Below are positions 14,440-27,014 of a stretch of DNA of 64,000 bases, piece by piece. Numbering within the stretch: position 1 is the first letter of the stretch; the number at the start of each line of letters is the position of its first letter. The stretch is from Cinclus cinclus (Eukaryota; Chordata; Aves; Passeriformes; Cinclidae): contig NC_085047.1 of NCBI RefSeq assembly GCF_963662255.1, positions 13,508,347-13,572,346 of the forward strand, in the 5' to 3' direction. The position numbers and the translations under genes are program-made. The notes under the pieces are model-generated. The model saw only the letters and a list, made by a program, of their open reading frames with translations. It did not search any database and was not told the DNA's origin.

Positions 14440-14575
14440 TCCCCCCTGAAATACCATGCTCAGTTCTGAGTTCCATACCACAAGGAAGAGACAGCTGTGC
14501 TGGAAGGAATCCAGAAAAAGGGCTACAAAGATTAAGGGACGGGAGCATCTCTCATACGAGTAAGAAAGGATCTGA
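14440..14575 (+). mobile_element. CR1 internal fragment, sense orientation
   Basis: The wording AAAGGGCTACAAAGATTAAG, then GGGACGGGAGCATCTCTC, parallels the CR1 reverse-transcriptase 3' region that encodes a conserved RGLEHLSYE-like segment. Both ends are truncated, with no 3' tail. Frames are broken, so it is a dead fragment. Confidence 0.75.
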
Positions 14576-15937
14576 CCCCAGTACCACTGACCAGCAAACT
14601 GTGTCTATGCATAACAAGCAGCTGTCCTGTACTCAGTACCAAAGGTGAGGTATTGGTTTAGTTTGCTTGTTTCCTCAGCAGGATCTGGTCTCTCCCTTGA
14701 TAAACAGTGAACAGAATCATCAACTGAAGTCTGACTAGAGGACATAGTTGAACAGCTTTTTATTCAGCACTGAAGATCTGGCATGAGTGGAAAGGAGAAA
14801 ACCCCTTTCTCGCCATAAATAAATGATATGATGAATAGATATGTGCAGTGCCTCCTACCACTTCTGGTGGTTTCTTGTTACTGAAACATAGAGGAATCTA
14901 CTTATATACCTATCTCTGATCCTCCCTATTTTTCCAGGGAACTATGAGTCAGTACAGGAAAATGTGTAGTGACTGCAAATACCTCACAAAAGTGGCTAAA
15001 GTGAACATGCTTTTCTGATGACCATGTAGCAGAAAGAACAGGGTATGATAGGTATTCATGCTGGCTCTGAACTAGTGGTGAATGTGATTTGTGCTTTGCT
15101 TTATAGACAGCAAAAATGTTTTCCCAGTCGTCCAACAGTGGCTGGGATTCTGTCCAAGTCATGGCCAGAGGGAGTGTATCCTTATCTCAAGTTGCCAGCA
15201 GGTTACTGTGATTTCCTTGGAATTAAATGAGATGTGATGATTCAGCATGCTAAGAAAAAAATGAGAAGTTGTTTGAGATCTAAAGAATCCTTGTGGTTTA
15301 AGAAATATCTAATTTTTCTTTCAGATAAATTTTGTTTTCCTGGTTAGGCAGAGTAATTTTCATGCTAACCTACTATTCTTTAGGGCTCCAATTATAATTA
15401 CAGCAACAAGAACATTTTTGAAGTATCCTAAATTCCATTCATATTATAAATGCATCACACTTCACTAGGATTTTTTTTTGGTTGTCTTTTTTTTCATTAT
15501 TTTTGTATGTTTTATAATCTGATAAAGCTTGGTAGGATTGTTTGTTTCCTCTGTTATGAACAACCTTGGATTTTGGAACTCCTAGACAAATTAGTACAGG
15601 GAATACAAAGGAAACATCTGTTCTCCATGTGGGTTTATAACTAGCAAGCAAGGCTAATTTTTTTTTTTTTTCCTTTTAGTCTGTCCCAATGAAGATGAAA
15701 TGGGTAGAATATGTCCATATCTCCAGCACATTCTGATGACAGGATATACATAGCATTATTTCTGGACACTGTCACTAATGTTTCACTTCTATATACCTCA
15801 GAAAACAATGCTAGAGGTAAATCCTGAAGTTAGAAGTGATGGGAGAACTCCTGACCTGAGTGTAGAGTTACAGCCTTATGAATACAGGGAATTAGTTTAA
15901 ATCAAAGCTTAAACTCACATTGTTATTTAGCTACATG
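14576..15937. other. Unique sequence with one exon-like block
   Basis: No recognised repeat apart from short poly-T runs near 15470 and 15658. It contains the exon candidate at 15107-15201, listed separately. Confidence 0.5.
15107..15201 (+). other. Possible internal coding exon, gene unknown
   Basis: A good acceptor (GTGCTTTGCTTTATAG) precedes a 95-base block that ends GCCAGCAG before GTTACT. One frame is open throughout and includes KMFSQSSNSGWDSVQVMARG, a composition that looks protein-like. However, the other two frames and the opposite strand are also open, and the donor GTTACT is weak. I recognise no family. Acceptor and frame are seen in the sequence; exon status is inference. Confidence 0.22.
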
Positions 15938-16382
15938 ACACAATGGTTTGGGTTGGAAGGGACCTTAAAGATCACCTAGATCCAACCCCCTGCCATAGGT
16001 ACCTTCCAATAGACCAGGTTGCTCAGAGCCCTATCCAACCTGGCCTTGAACACTTCCAGGAATGGGGCGTCCACAGTTTCTCTGGGAAATCCGTTCCAGT
16101 GTCTCACCGCCCTCACAGGAAAGAATTTCTTCCTAATATCGAGAACTAATCAGTTTGAATTTGAACTCATTTCCCCTTGTCCTGTTACTCCTGTTACTGC
16201 TCATAAATAGTCTCTCTCTCTCTTTATTTTGGTGTCCCCTCAGGTACTGGAAGGCAGCTATTAGTCACCTCAGAGCCTTTGCTTTTCTAGGCTGAGCAAT
16301 CCCAGTTCTCTTAAGACTTTCCTCATAGAAGAGGAGCTTCATCCCTCTAATCAATTTGGTGGAATTCTCTGCATCCTCTGCA
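15938..16382 (-). mobile_element. CR1 retrotransposon 3' fragment
   Basis: Read on the plus strand, the copy opens with GGTTTGGGTTGGAAGGGACC and continues through GACCAGGTTGCTCAGAGCCC to the CCTCTAATCAATTTGGTGG segment. This is the antisense of the CR1 3' end, so the element points to the minus strand. It covers roughly the last 440 bases: the 3' UTR and the C-terminal end of the reverse-transcriptase frame. The 5' truncation is usual for CR1. A TC-rich run (about 16210-16222) has expanded inside it. Confidence 0.95.
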
Positions 16383-19300
16383 TATGCCTATATGCATTAA
16401 ATTATATCTCTATTTTCACATGTTGATAACTTTTCACCCCAAGCTATATATATATATAAGATCCAGTACAAATAACTCAAAATTTATTCTGCAATTGGCT
16501 CTTACTGATTGATTAATCTCTTCTCAACAAATTCAGTTGGTGCTAGAGAATGATCAAGCATTATTCAAACTTTGGAGGAGAATGCTACCTTATGAAATAT
16601 GTTTGCAAACTAATAATTCACATGCAAAATGTAAAGTCATACTAGAAAAGCAAGAAATTGAGCTCAGTTGCCTACTAATGTTATAAAAATGAAATACAAG
16701 TTCTTGGTTGTGTGACTAAACAAGTACATTTATTGCTAAGAGAGGTGGAGGAGGGTGCCATGAAAGCCAAATTTGCTTCTCATCTACTAGAAACAAGGGA
16801 CCATTGCTTTCAATAGAAAAAAGGTTCTGATTTTATTTAAGAACAGTTGAAAAGAGAAATGTAATTTTCAAGAATATTAAGGGAATTATAAACTAATTAT
16901 GTATGAAAATAAAAGTAATTGAAAATAAATCAGAACTAATTGACAGCTGCCACTCTTCCTTATTTACTTTGTTCTGTCTAGCAATTGTAAGTACTGAAGA
17001 CAGTGGGTAAATTCTATTTCATTTCACAACACTGTCTGAGCAGACTCCCACCAGAAAAATGCAGCATAACATTCATGAATGATCCGTGTCATCTCATTCA
17101 TCACAGCACTTTTTGATTCACTGGACTTGAAATTTCTGTGATATTTTTCATTTTGGGGGGAAAAAAAATAATCTCCCTAAACTCTTTTCAAGTTGAAACG
17201 TCTTTGTTTTTGAGTTGCAATTCTTGCTGACTTGGAACAGAAGACAAAGGTTGATGTGTCATTTGTGTCATATAATTGATATTATTAACAATTTTCATAA
17301 CATGAGGGAAAAGCAGTACCAGGTCTTGGATAGTACAGTGCTCCTGGGAAGAAAGAAATCAATGTTTAATTAAGATTACAGTACTGATTCTTTCTAATCA
17401 GGACCAGTCACGATTCCACCCATCTGGCCTGGATAAAGCAGAGGCATTTCTTTTTAAGGGGAGGAGTTGATGTGCAACTGCATCTCCCAGGAACCTAAAG
17501 TCTTGTCAGAAAAGACAAAACACAATTTAACTTATCCACGGTGAAAGCAGAAATGGACCAAATTTTTCTGACGTCTGCACCCCCTTCTCAAGTGTCTAAG
17601 GGAAAAGGTTGTGTATGACTGCAGTGCTTCAAAGTCAAGTGACAGATCTTGAATGACTTCCCAGAATAAAAATGTTGGGTGTTTGGGAAAGTTCCTGGGT
17701 CTGAAATGCCCCACACAAATTTGAAACAGTCTGTTTTTATAATGCCAATGTACATTTGGATGGAGAAGGAAATAACAACCCAAGGGTATCAACTCCTATC
17801 AACTTGGAAATTATTTTGAATATTAATTTTTTAATTATTTGAGGCTACTCTTACAGTGTGCATACTAATTTAAAATGACATTTAGCAAGAGATGTGCTAA
17901 ACCAACTGAAGTTCACAAATCACAGAACTCTATAAAGGTCATTATTTAATGTAAGAGACAGAAGGTGTCTCAAGGACATATACCTTCAGATAAGGAAGCT
18001 GGAGAGGGTTTTGAGATCCCTTCTTGAAGAGTCGAATCAGGTCCGTTTAAAACACCAATGGTTCCTGAGTAGCCTCATACACAGAAAAACAAAGTGAGAA
18101 ACTGAAAAGTGGCTTTGTTCACTTGCATGACAAATCTAGGCTTGTGTTGAGACTGAAGCTGAAAATTCTAGTTGCCCTTAGAAATGACGACCTGTGTATG
18201 ACACTGGTGGCTCCTGTGGCAATCTGCTCCATAGTCTTCCTATGGGACTGAGGTGAGATGGCCTGAGCTTATAGCTTTTTTGACCGTCCTTCCTAACATA
18301 GAGTGTAATTTTTGTCTAGTTCTTGTCATCATGAACAGTCACTGGAGTGTGTCAGAGATGACAAAATTGCCTCAAAGTTAGTGATGGCTCACCGCTGTCA
18401 GAGATATTCTCCCTAGAGCTCCAGATAGGTCTATGAAAACTTCCTTAAGTGGTCCTTAACTTGATTGTTTTCTGCAATGGGCAGTACCTTTTTATCCTTG
18501 AGTTACGCCATCAAAGGGGACCTGGGAGACCTGAGAGAAGACCCTGATGGAAATTACTTAGATGTTGAGTGTCTCAGCCCTTTCCATCTTCTCTGTCTGT
18601 TACCTGCTTCATTCAGCAGCAGATACACTTGATCTCAAATTTGTGCTGATTTCTTTATCATTCTGAATCACAGCTCTGAACAAGCCAAAGTCCACCACCT
18701 GCAAAACCAGGGTCTTTATTTTGCTACTTGTCTTACTTTTATATTTTTAAATTCTATCTCTCGTGGTCAAAACAGACAAGCACACAGTTGATTATTGACT
18801 GCTTCATTATTCATGAATAACAGATTCTGCAGACCATCTCCTCTAGTAGCTGCAGCAAGAAATTGTCTTAAACACACTGTAGAAATTCAAATTATTCATA
18901 TTATGCTACAATTCCTTCCAAAAAATTCTGAGGTGTTAACTTCACCCATGAGAATCAAGGACTGTAAAGATCGTCTTCCAATGTTTTAAAGGTTGTTTTT
19001 TTCCTTTCTTTTCCTGACTAAGTTTTCTGAATGCAACATCCACCAGCATGTTCATTATTTTTTGGCCTTCCGTACAGCCTTAGCCTAAGCTTTCATCCAA
19101 CCTTTTCTCTCTTGACTGTAGCTGGCTATGGTGAAGAGTCATTTTCAGAAAACATGGTCTCTGCCCTCTTTCTGTCTTTCCTGGAAAGTCTGTGCCTATA
19201 TTTGCAGTGTTCCATTCCTGTGAACAATTTCATAGTAACCCCAGAAACATAACAGCTCTGGAAAAACACAAGAACTTTTAGTTCCTCCTGTTTTTCGCAT

Positions 19301-19692
19301 TGTGTATTTTCTATTTGATACACATACACATCCTAGGTGTTCCTATGAATTTCTATTTTTGTTTTACTTTGAGACACAGGGACTCAATCTCAAATTGCTG
19401 TTATCAACAGATCTCAAAAGAATGTAGTGGACTAATTGGGAAAGAGATGGTTGGGGAAAAATCTTCCTATTTACAGTAAAAAAAAAATTAAAAAATGTGC
19501 TTAAAGAAATGGTACAGAACTGAGTAGAATAAAACCACACAGAGACTGAGAAGTGTAGACTCCTTCTCTGGAGTTTCCATTCCTTACAGTACGGAAAGGT
19601 GAGGGCTAACACATGAACACATGAATATGCAATAACATGGGGACATGAGCAAAGATTCAGCTAATTTATCTTACAACATTTACATCTGAGCT
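16383..19692. other. Unique sequence without recognised genes
   Basis: A short (TA)n run lies at 16446-16460. The 17.9-18.7 kb part is slightly less A+T-rich but has no recognisable repeat or coding motif. A good acceptor near 19120 leads into a frame with no adequate donor, so I do not call an exon there. Confidence 0.5.
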
Positions 19693-19737
19693 CCCATTCC
19701 CTCCCTCCCTCCCCCCCCCCTCCCCCCCCCCCCGCCG
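19693..19737. repeat. C-rich low-complexity tract
   Basis: The plus strand carries CCCTCCCTCCCT followed by runs of about 10-13 C broken by single T residues. The minus strand therefore has at least five runs of three or more G and should readily form a G-quadruplex. Run lengths here are also prone to sequencing error. Confidence 0.9.
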
Positions 19738-22548
19738 CTTATATTAATGAGCAGAAAATAAGTACTTTGTAGGTTGAGGGTAGTTTGAATGTCTCACACA
19801 CTCACAATGCCCATTTCTTTCACACTTAGGATGCATAAAGAACCTATACAAGCAGAGTATCTACCTCAGATATAGGGCTTTACATGTCAGAATTTAGACA
19901 GGTACATCATCTTTCATGATTTTCATAACTATCTAGATTAATATATCAATCAATATCTCAAATGAATGGTAAAGTAAAAGTCTTTTCCTGCTTTCAATAA
20001 ATACCAAAAAAAAACAAAAAACCCAACACAGCACGAGAAGTGTGGTGCCAAAATGGTAGATTTCATTCCAGCAATAAGAATCATTACAGATCTTGAAGCA
20101 TTATGCCAATGATCATACCCTATTGAGGATAATTGTTAGGTTGAATTTAAAAGTGAGTACGTTATATACCTTTATCTTTTCCAGAGACCATTTTCTCACC
20201 TTTTTTGCCTATTTTGGGTTTTACTTAGAGCTGTGTATTTGTAATTTGCAATTTCTCGCTTTTCTGTCCTTTGTGCTGTTGATAGTCCATAGACTTTGTG
20301 GCATAATTTAGTATATATTGATTACAAGCAAAAATGGCTTAAAGAGAGTAAAATGTGAAAGGTGGAAATCTGAGTCCTGTATCTGTCATCCTCCATCTGA
20401 CAGAATTTCTTTATAAAATCCAAGAGAGCTGTTATTTTTTAACATGTGTTAACACACCAAAACTTGAGTATTTGGATGATCTGATAATTTTTAAAGATTT
20501 TAATACCAGAGTTAATTGAAGTAATTTGCCATATTTTCTTTAGAAGATCCTCTTGTGGATTTTTGATAAAGTGATTTGTTCTACTGAAGACACACCTTTT
20601 CTATTTTATTTTCCACAGGTGTTTAAAATTTTTATATTTAATATTTTGCATAGTTGATCTTGATATGCAAGAGGCATTTAAATTGTTTGGGTTTTCTCTT
20701 ATCTGCATTTCTGTAAGGGAGAAAAAGATATTTTTGCCTCCATCCAAATGCTGCCTGTACAAATGTCAAAGTTCAACAGCCACTGAGTTGCCAAATCAAA
20801 GAGAATTCTGTAACAGGGTTTGAAAAGAGTCCTCTGAAATGGGAATCAAATGAAATTCTGAATATTGCATGCCACTCAATAATAGCAAAAATTTATAGTG
20901 GAAAATGTCACTGGGCAGCAAAAACTGACATTTTTTGTGGAGATACAGGCATATATTTTCCCTAAACATCATTAGCTGCTGGTATTTCTAAACCAGGCTA
21001 ATGAGCGCTTTAGCAAGGAGTCAAACATTCTTACTTTTCAAAGGATTGCATCAAAGGTCTGATCAGTTGAAAAATACAGTTCTGGGTTTATACCAGGATA
21101 CTGACTCAGAATGACTCTCCAAATTTGTGTGCAAAATATGCATGGCATACCTTAAAGTCTTCCTGGTAAGTTCACTCCTGTTGCACTTAGAAGAGCAGAT
21201 TTGTCTCAAATTTATTTTCTGAATTTTTACAAGATGAGGAGAATTCGAGAGACATCATATTCCTCTATTAATTTATAAGAACACATCAGAAATACCCACT
21301 GAGAATAAATATTTTCTGTTATCAAAAGAGGTTAAATTTATTTCTTAAAATGAGCACCATCTTTTTATGCACAGTCATCATATTGCATCTTTTTGATGGC
21401 TCTAGCTAATAAGATTATAATTCTTTCTATTACTTGTTTTTCCATTGAAAATAATTGTGATTTCAAACAAAACCCTCAGTATATAAAGATTTTGCTGTAC
21501 TGAAAATAGCTTATCTTAGCAGTTTCAAAACTCATTATATCATTTTAGTTCTCTTTGTACTTATTAAGCAATAAATTATTTAATTTTCTCATATTCTTCT
21601 ATTATCTATGGATGGATATGGATTGATAACCAAAAGCACATTTGCAAAACTACCCAAACCTGTGCTTCTTTCTCTCTCCTAAATGCCCAGAGGATGATTG
21701 AACACAGCCATGACTGAGAACAGTGTCCAGGGGATGACTTATCCTTTACTCTAACCTTGCAGAAATGTAAAAGGTTTTTACTTTGTGCTTCTTTCTGCTT
21801 GTTTCATGCCTAGGATGCGCCAGGAGATGGTCCCTGCACTCACAGATTGACTCTTTGAAAGGCTTTTTAAGAAGAGCAGGTGAAAACTTAGAGCTGAGCA
21901 AAAAGACGTGCAAATAGGTTGGTTGTGTTTAGTCTGTGAGCTGAATTTATAAGAACTGATGTGCAGACTAAAGAGAAGCTGCTATTTGCAATGCAAAAAC
22001 AAGGGTTACATTTTATTGCTCTAACAAAACTTAAAACTGTGCTAGGTATTCTTTAGCACCCTCTACTGAGCTTGTAATTATTTACAAAAATCAGGCATTC
22101 CTGAAGAAAACCTTGAACAAAAAAATAAGAAGAAAAGGAGGACAAAATAGGGTAGGGTTAGGCGACTTTTTCTATCCAGATTTCAATCATAAATTAATTC
22201 AAATTTCTGGTTTTATCACCACACAGTTCTCTCCCTGCACCTTTTCAGTGCCTTCGAAGTGTAGCTCTATCCAGATGACATAAGATGCCTTCTTGAAGAG
22301 CTTGTTTGCCCTCTATAGTTTTATTAACCACTTACCTGGGTGTGTTAAGGCAGTTCTGCTGTACTTTGTATATTTTAAAATAATATATTTTTTAATTTTT
22401 ACCTGAGAAAATCCCCATAGTCTTTGCTGTGTGTTAAAAGCCAGATAATAGAATATCAATATTTCAAATGTAGCTCTAATTATAATGGAAATTACTTGCT
22501 CAATTGACTCTGAGAAAAAAAAAATCCATATAAAGAAATGCACTGCTT

Positions 22549-22617
22549 AAAAGATTTTTAGAAAATCAGTATGCAAAGATTTTAGGAAATCAGACTACAA
22601 AGATTTTAGGAATTCAG
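22549..22617. repeat. Three-copy tandem repeat, unit about 24-26 bases
   Basis: Three successive units begin AAAGATTTTAG or AAAAGATTTTTAG and end near AATCAG: 22549-22574, 22575-22598 and a shorter 22599-22617. The copies differ at a few positions, so the duplication is not very recent. Confidence 0.8.
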
Positions 22618-22755
22618 AGGGCAGCTGGCTGAGATTCAGAGTTTTCAATGCCTGTGAGCTATGGATGTTTTTCCTTTTCATGTTCCTGGCCCTTTTAGGG
22701 TATGGGGCCATATATTGGAACATATTATCGGGAATAATAAAACATTACTTTGGCT

Positions 22756-22781
22756 GTAGATAGATGTATTCATCTATCTAC
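22756..22781. repeat. Perfect 11-bp hairpin (TAGA-type)
   Basis: GTAGATAGATG (22756-22766) and CATCTATCTAC (22771-22781) are exact complements around a TATT loop. It probably derives from a short (TAGA)n run. Confidence 0.85.
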
Positions 22782-24233
22782 CAGTATATTTTAGCAGAGA
22801 GTATGAAACCTTTCTCATTAAACCAACAGAAATTATGGCTGTGAAGATTGATCATCATATTTTTTAATTCTGCAAAATAAAAATGAGTAAATTGTGTCAG
22901 AAAAATAGGAAGATTTTAGTCTTTGTATAAAATCTCTGCACCTAAACACACGCTTCAAATAATAGTATTGCTTTTTTAGTACTTATTTGACACGTGACAC
23001 ATAGTTTGAGGAGGGTTAAAATCTCTTAAAGCAATTTGTATTTTCAAAAAAAATAGAACCAAACTCCATATTAAAAACGTCTGGGAAATCAGTCTACTTT
23101 AACATGGGACATACTACTGGAATGCTAGTGTAGTGCTCATGTAAAGAGCGAATTGCTCATCATAAAGATTAAATCTTCATAGTGCTGTGGCAAGTGGCAA
23201 TGAACTGGCAATCCATCTGTTCTCACTCTCTTCAAATATTAGAATTTATTACTGCAGAAAAAAATAGCTGCTAATTTTTGAACCAACCACCTGTAAAGAA
23301 CAAGTCATTGCACAGATAAGATGTGCTCCTCCTCACCCCCAGCTGCACCTTCAGCTAACTTCATTTCCTCAGTTTGAATGAGAGCATATTTCAAGTGAGG
23401 AGCAATTATATGGCTCTGTGCCTTGTATAACCTGTTAAAAACAGTAATTTGCTGGCATAAAATTAATTCTGTGCACAGTTTACTGATCTAACTAGCTTAG
23501 ACTAAGAACATTTCTGTCTTCAAAATATGGAACCACTAAAGGCTTGCTTGGATGGGTTTACGATTTATATTGTGCTTTGATTAAATACAGATTCTAAAAT
23601 AGATTTGTTGACGGCTGATAAGGCAATGCCATTATGTACTGACAGTGCAACATAATGCCATTTATTTTTCTATATGCTTATTTGTGCAAGATTACTTCCT
23701 GTTTTCTAAATGGGTATAATTCCTTCCATCTGGGGAGAAACACGGATTGTAGTTATACTCTGTAAGAGAGGGAATTCAACAGTGATAATGCACTCCTTTC
23801 CTGTTTTAAGCTTTACTTAGTAGTTATTTCTTTTCTTTCTCAAGGGTGCTCCTGTGAGATAGGCAAACACTTGGCCAATTCCTTTTGTCATCTGAAAAGA
23901 TCCCAGAGTATTTTTTTCTGCAATACAGCACCCCACTATTGTAACTTTGTGCTGAAACTGTGGGCCTTGCATTTGTTAAGGATCAGTGTATGGCATTCCA
24001 AGAGACTTTGTTTGAAAGAGAAGGAACTTCCAAAACTTTTTTCATTTTTCATTGAAACTTCACCTTTTAACCTCATTTCAGAAATACTGAATACCTCAGT
24101 CACTTTTCTTAATAATCTTTTCATTTAGTCTGGATTTCAGGGCACAAAGTTTGTTATTCAGACTTTACACTTTGAAACACACTTGGGTTTATGAATTAAT
24201 CCTTCTGAAAGACATCGAAATTATCAAGGAACG

Positions 24234-24720
24234 ACCTGTGTTGGAAGGGAACTTAAAGATCAACGCATTCCAACCACCTGCCATGGACAGGGACAACATT
24301 CACTAGAAAGTTGCAAGTTGCTCACAGTTTCATCCAACCTGGCCTTGAATACTTACAGGGATGGGTCAGCCACAACTTCTCTGGAAAACCTCTGCCAGGG
24401 CCTTATCACCCTCATAGAAAGATTTTTTTCCTAAGATCTAACCTAAACCTGCTTTTTTTTTTTTTTTTTTTTCAATTTGAAGCCACTCCCTCTTGTCCTG
24501 TGACTCCAGACCCTTGTAAATTGTGTCCTCCCATCTTTCATGTGGGCCCCCATCAGGTACTGGAAGGTCCCAATCAGGTCAATCCAAAACCTCTCTTTTC
24601 CAGGCTGAGCAATCCCAGTTCTCCCTGTCTTTCCTCATAGGAGAGGTGGTCCAGCCCTCTGATCAGTTTGGTGGCCTCCTCTGGACAAGCTTCATGAGGT
24701 TGATGTCCTTCCTATCTCAT
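24234..24720 (-). mobile_element. CR1 retrotransposon 3' fragment
   Basis: The plus strand shows antisense CR1 wording: TTGGAAGGGAACTTAAAGATC, CAACCTGGCCTTGAATACTT, then CATAGGAGAGGTGGTCCAGC and CTCCTCTGGACAAGCTTCATG. It spans about the last 490 bases of the element. A poly-T run of about 22 (24451-24472) interrupts it where CR1 normally has a short pyrimidine stretch. No intact reverse-transcriptase frame remains. Confidence 0.95.
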
Positions 24721-24952
24721 CTAAATAATTTCACCTTAGGAGGCAGAGAGGTTTGTCATGTTATTTGTCAACAATTTCACTATAGCTTTTTGTGATGGAA
24801 AACCATTGTATTAAAAGCAGGACAGAAATGTCCACCAAGAGATTTAAGTGATGAAGTTTCTCAGGCAAGATGCCTTTATCAGAATTGAAGAGCAATAAGG
24901 AGGGACTCTGATGTTTTGTCAAGATACCGTGAAAGCTCCAGAATCTAGGAAC

Positions 24953-25075
24953 TATAGAATGAAAAAATACTTTCTTTTGGAAGGGATTTTAGAGATTATC
25001 CAGCTCCCCTCCATGCTGTGAACAGGGATACTTTTCACTACACCAGGTTGCTCCAAGCTCCATTCAATGTGGCTT
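24953..25075 (-). mobile_element. Short, diverged CR1 3' end
   Basis: CTATAGAATG opens the tail, followed by TTTTGGAAGGGATTTTAGAG, CACTACACCAGGTTGCTCC and CATTCAATGTGGC, all antisense CR1 3'-end wording with many substitutions. It has the same orientation as the copy about 230 bases upstream but is older in appearance, so it is a separate insertion. Confidence 0.85.
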
Positions 25076-25177
25076 TCTTGGAAAGCTGAAGAAACAGGGC
25101 AAATCATTATAACATTTGGGATTTTTTCTCTAGATTCCCTGTTTTTATTTAAAAAACCTCCAAATTTTTGTTGTTAT

Positions 25178-25203
25178 TGTTTGTTTGTTTGTTTGTTTGT
25201 TTT
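25178..25203. repeat. (TTTG)n microsatellite
   Basis: About six TTTG units. Confidence 0.9.
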
Positions 25204-26855
25204 TCCCATGAAATTCCTTATTGAGTTAAACACATATCCTTTGCACTGGCTATTGCTTTCTGCTTAGAGATGTTTAAATGTTCAGCCATTCAGATGACTG
25301 GAGCTGAAGATTTTAAGAGAAGATGTCAGACAAGGAATATGTACCTCAGAAATGGATAAAACTGGAAATAAGGCTGAATAATACCTTATCTAAGAAAATT
25401 AAGAAACTAGTGGTATCTCATTTCATTTAATACAGCAAACTGAAGAACTTGTCTAGGAATCTAAGCAATATGTAGCTGACTACTTTTACTAGTTCTGTAT
25501 TAGAAAAATGGTGCAGAGAATCTGTTCACTTATCTGGAGAAACGAGAGTTGTTTACCCAAGAATGTTTATGAAGTCAGACATTCTATCAGAAGTAGTTTG
25601 GGATGAGCACAGATGGTAAATGTGTTACTCAAAAGTGATGAATCCCCAGGTGATATATGAAGACCATTTTATTGTCAGGGATGTCAATGAGGAACCACCA
25701 ATTTCTTGAGGTGATCTTGTTAATTTTGTATGCAGGTTTTACGATTTATCTTCCAGGCTCTGAAGAGCAATTAAATTCACCTATGCTCATCAAAAGACTT
25801 AATGAGTATCATAAGTTTTGATGATAATGCTGTTCTTTTCTTCTTTAGGTAGCTTCATTCACTTACAGTGCTATAGATTTAACCACATAAATGTCACAAC
25901 ATCAGAATGGGATGACTTTCTTGAGGGGGGTTTTTATTTAAATTCTGACCTCATTTTGCATTATATGCAGAATGAGTCTTCTGCAGGTAGGTAACTATTT
26001 ATGATCTACCCTGGTTCCTACAAGTCCATAGGAACTTGCACTATCATAACTACTTGAAAAAGGATGGCTTTTTCCTGATACTTGTTTTGTAATATATCTG
26101 TAACAACAATATATCCTCCATAAATATATTTAAATATACTATGAAATACTATTCGCTAGAATAAAGTCTTGTGGTAAGATATCATTCATACGCATTCTCA
26201 CAACAATTGATAAATCTCATCTGCAAATTTTAATTGTGAGTTCTAGAATTAAAAACAGTCAGAAAAATATGCATTTAGTATATAATGCTGATCCTGTTAT
26301 GTGAAAAACTATTGACATTCTTGTACTTCATACGTATAACAAACACAGCCTTGACCTCTCAGTGACTTCACATGTGGCTGTTTTTCCTGAAAAGCTCTTT
26401 TTTGTAGTAACATAGTTTCCATGTCAGACAATAAATGCGTAAATGCGAACAGAAGTAATTCACATCATGCCTTAAAATGTAAATTTGTACCCAAGGTGCC
26501 TAGATCATGTTGAAATGTATAAAAATCCATCCTTGTTTTCAATGGTGGCCAGTAGATGACAAAAGCCACCAGGTAGCACACAAATGTACCAGCAAGGTTT
26601 TCTAAATAGGAAAAGTTTTATGTTTGGGGAATATAATGAGTTATTGGTATTTGTACCGCTGATGTAGTGTTTCTTTCATATAGGTGAAGAAATAGTTCAT
26701 TTTCAGATGAAAGAACAAGTTTTTATACAGCACTTTTACTGAGATGTGAGTTCTCATACCTACATTTCTTCTTGTTTTTTACTTAAGATTATGCATTGGT
26801 GTCGAAAATGCATGAGTTCATCAGCAGTGAAAATCTACAGAAAGAGCAATTAAGC
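25204..26855. other. Unique A+T-rich sequence
   Basis: No gene or known repeat family found. Confidence 0.5.
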
Positions 26856-26879
26856 TTTTTTTTTTTTTTTTTTTTTTTT
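26856..26879. repeat. Poly-T tract of 24
   Basis: An uninterrupted run of T. It is not attached to a recognisable element tail: the CR1 to its right begins more than 130 bases away, and CR1 does not end in poly-A. Confidence 0.9.
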
Positions 26880-27014
26880 GTGAGCAGAAATAATCCCACC
26901 AAGCCTGTTATTTCTATGGCATCAGTACAACTGACAGCAGTGCAAAGATTGATGGCAAAATGTCCAAAGCACCTGTAAGACACAGTGTGCTTACACTTAC
27001 CTGTAAGCACAGTG

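Larger units (their letters stand above)
19738..24233. other. Unique A+T-rich sequence
   Basis: No gene or known repeat family. It contains a 3-copy tandem repeat (22549-22617), a perfect hairpin (22756-22781) and conserved-looking but unassigned sequence at about 20.85-21.05 kb and 23.56-23.70 kb. All open frames are short and featureless. Confidence 0.5.

Noticed and set aside
19121..19252. Good acceptor followed by a short open frame
   Set aside because: No donor near consensus and a stop within about 45 codons; peptide not recognised.
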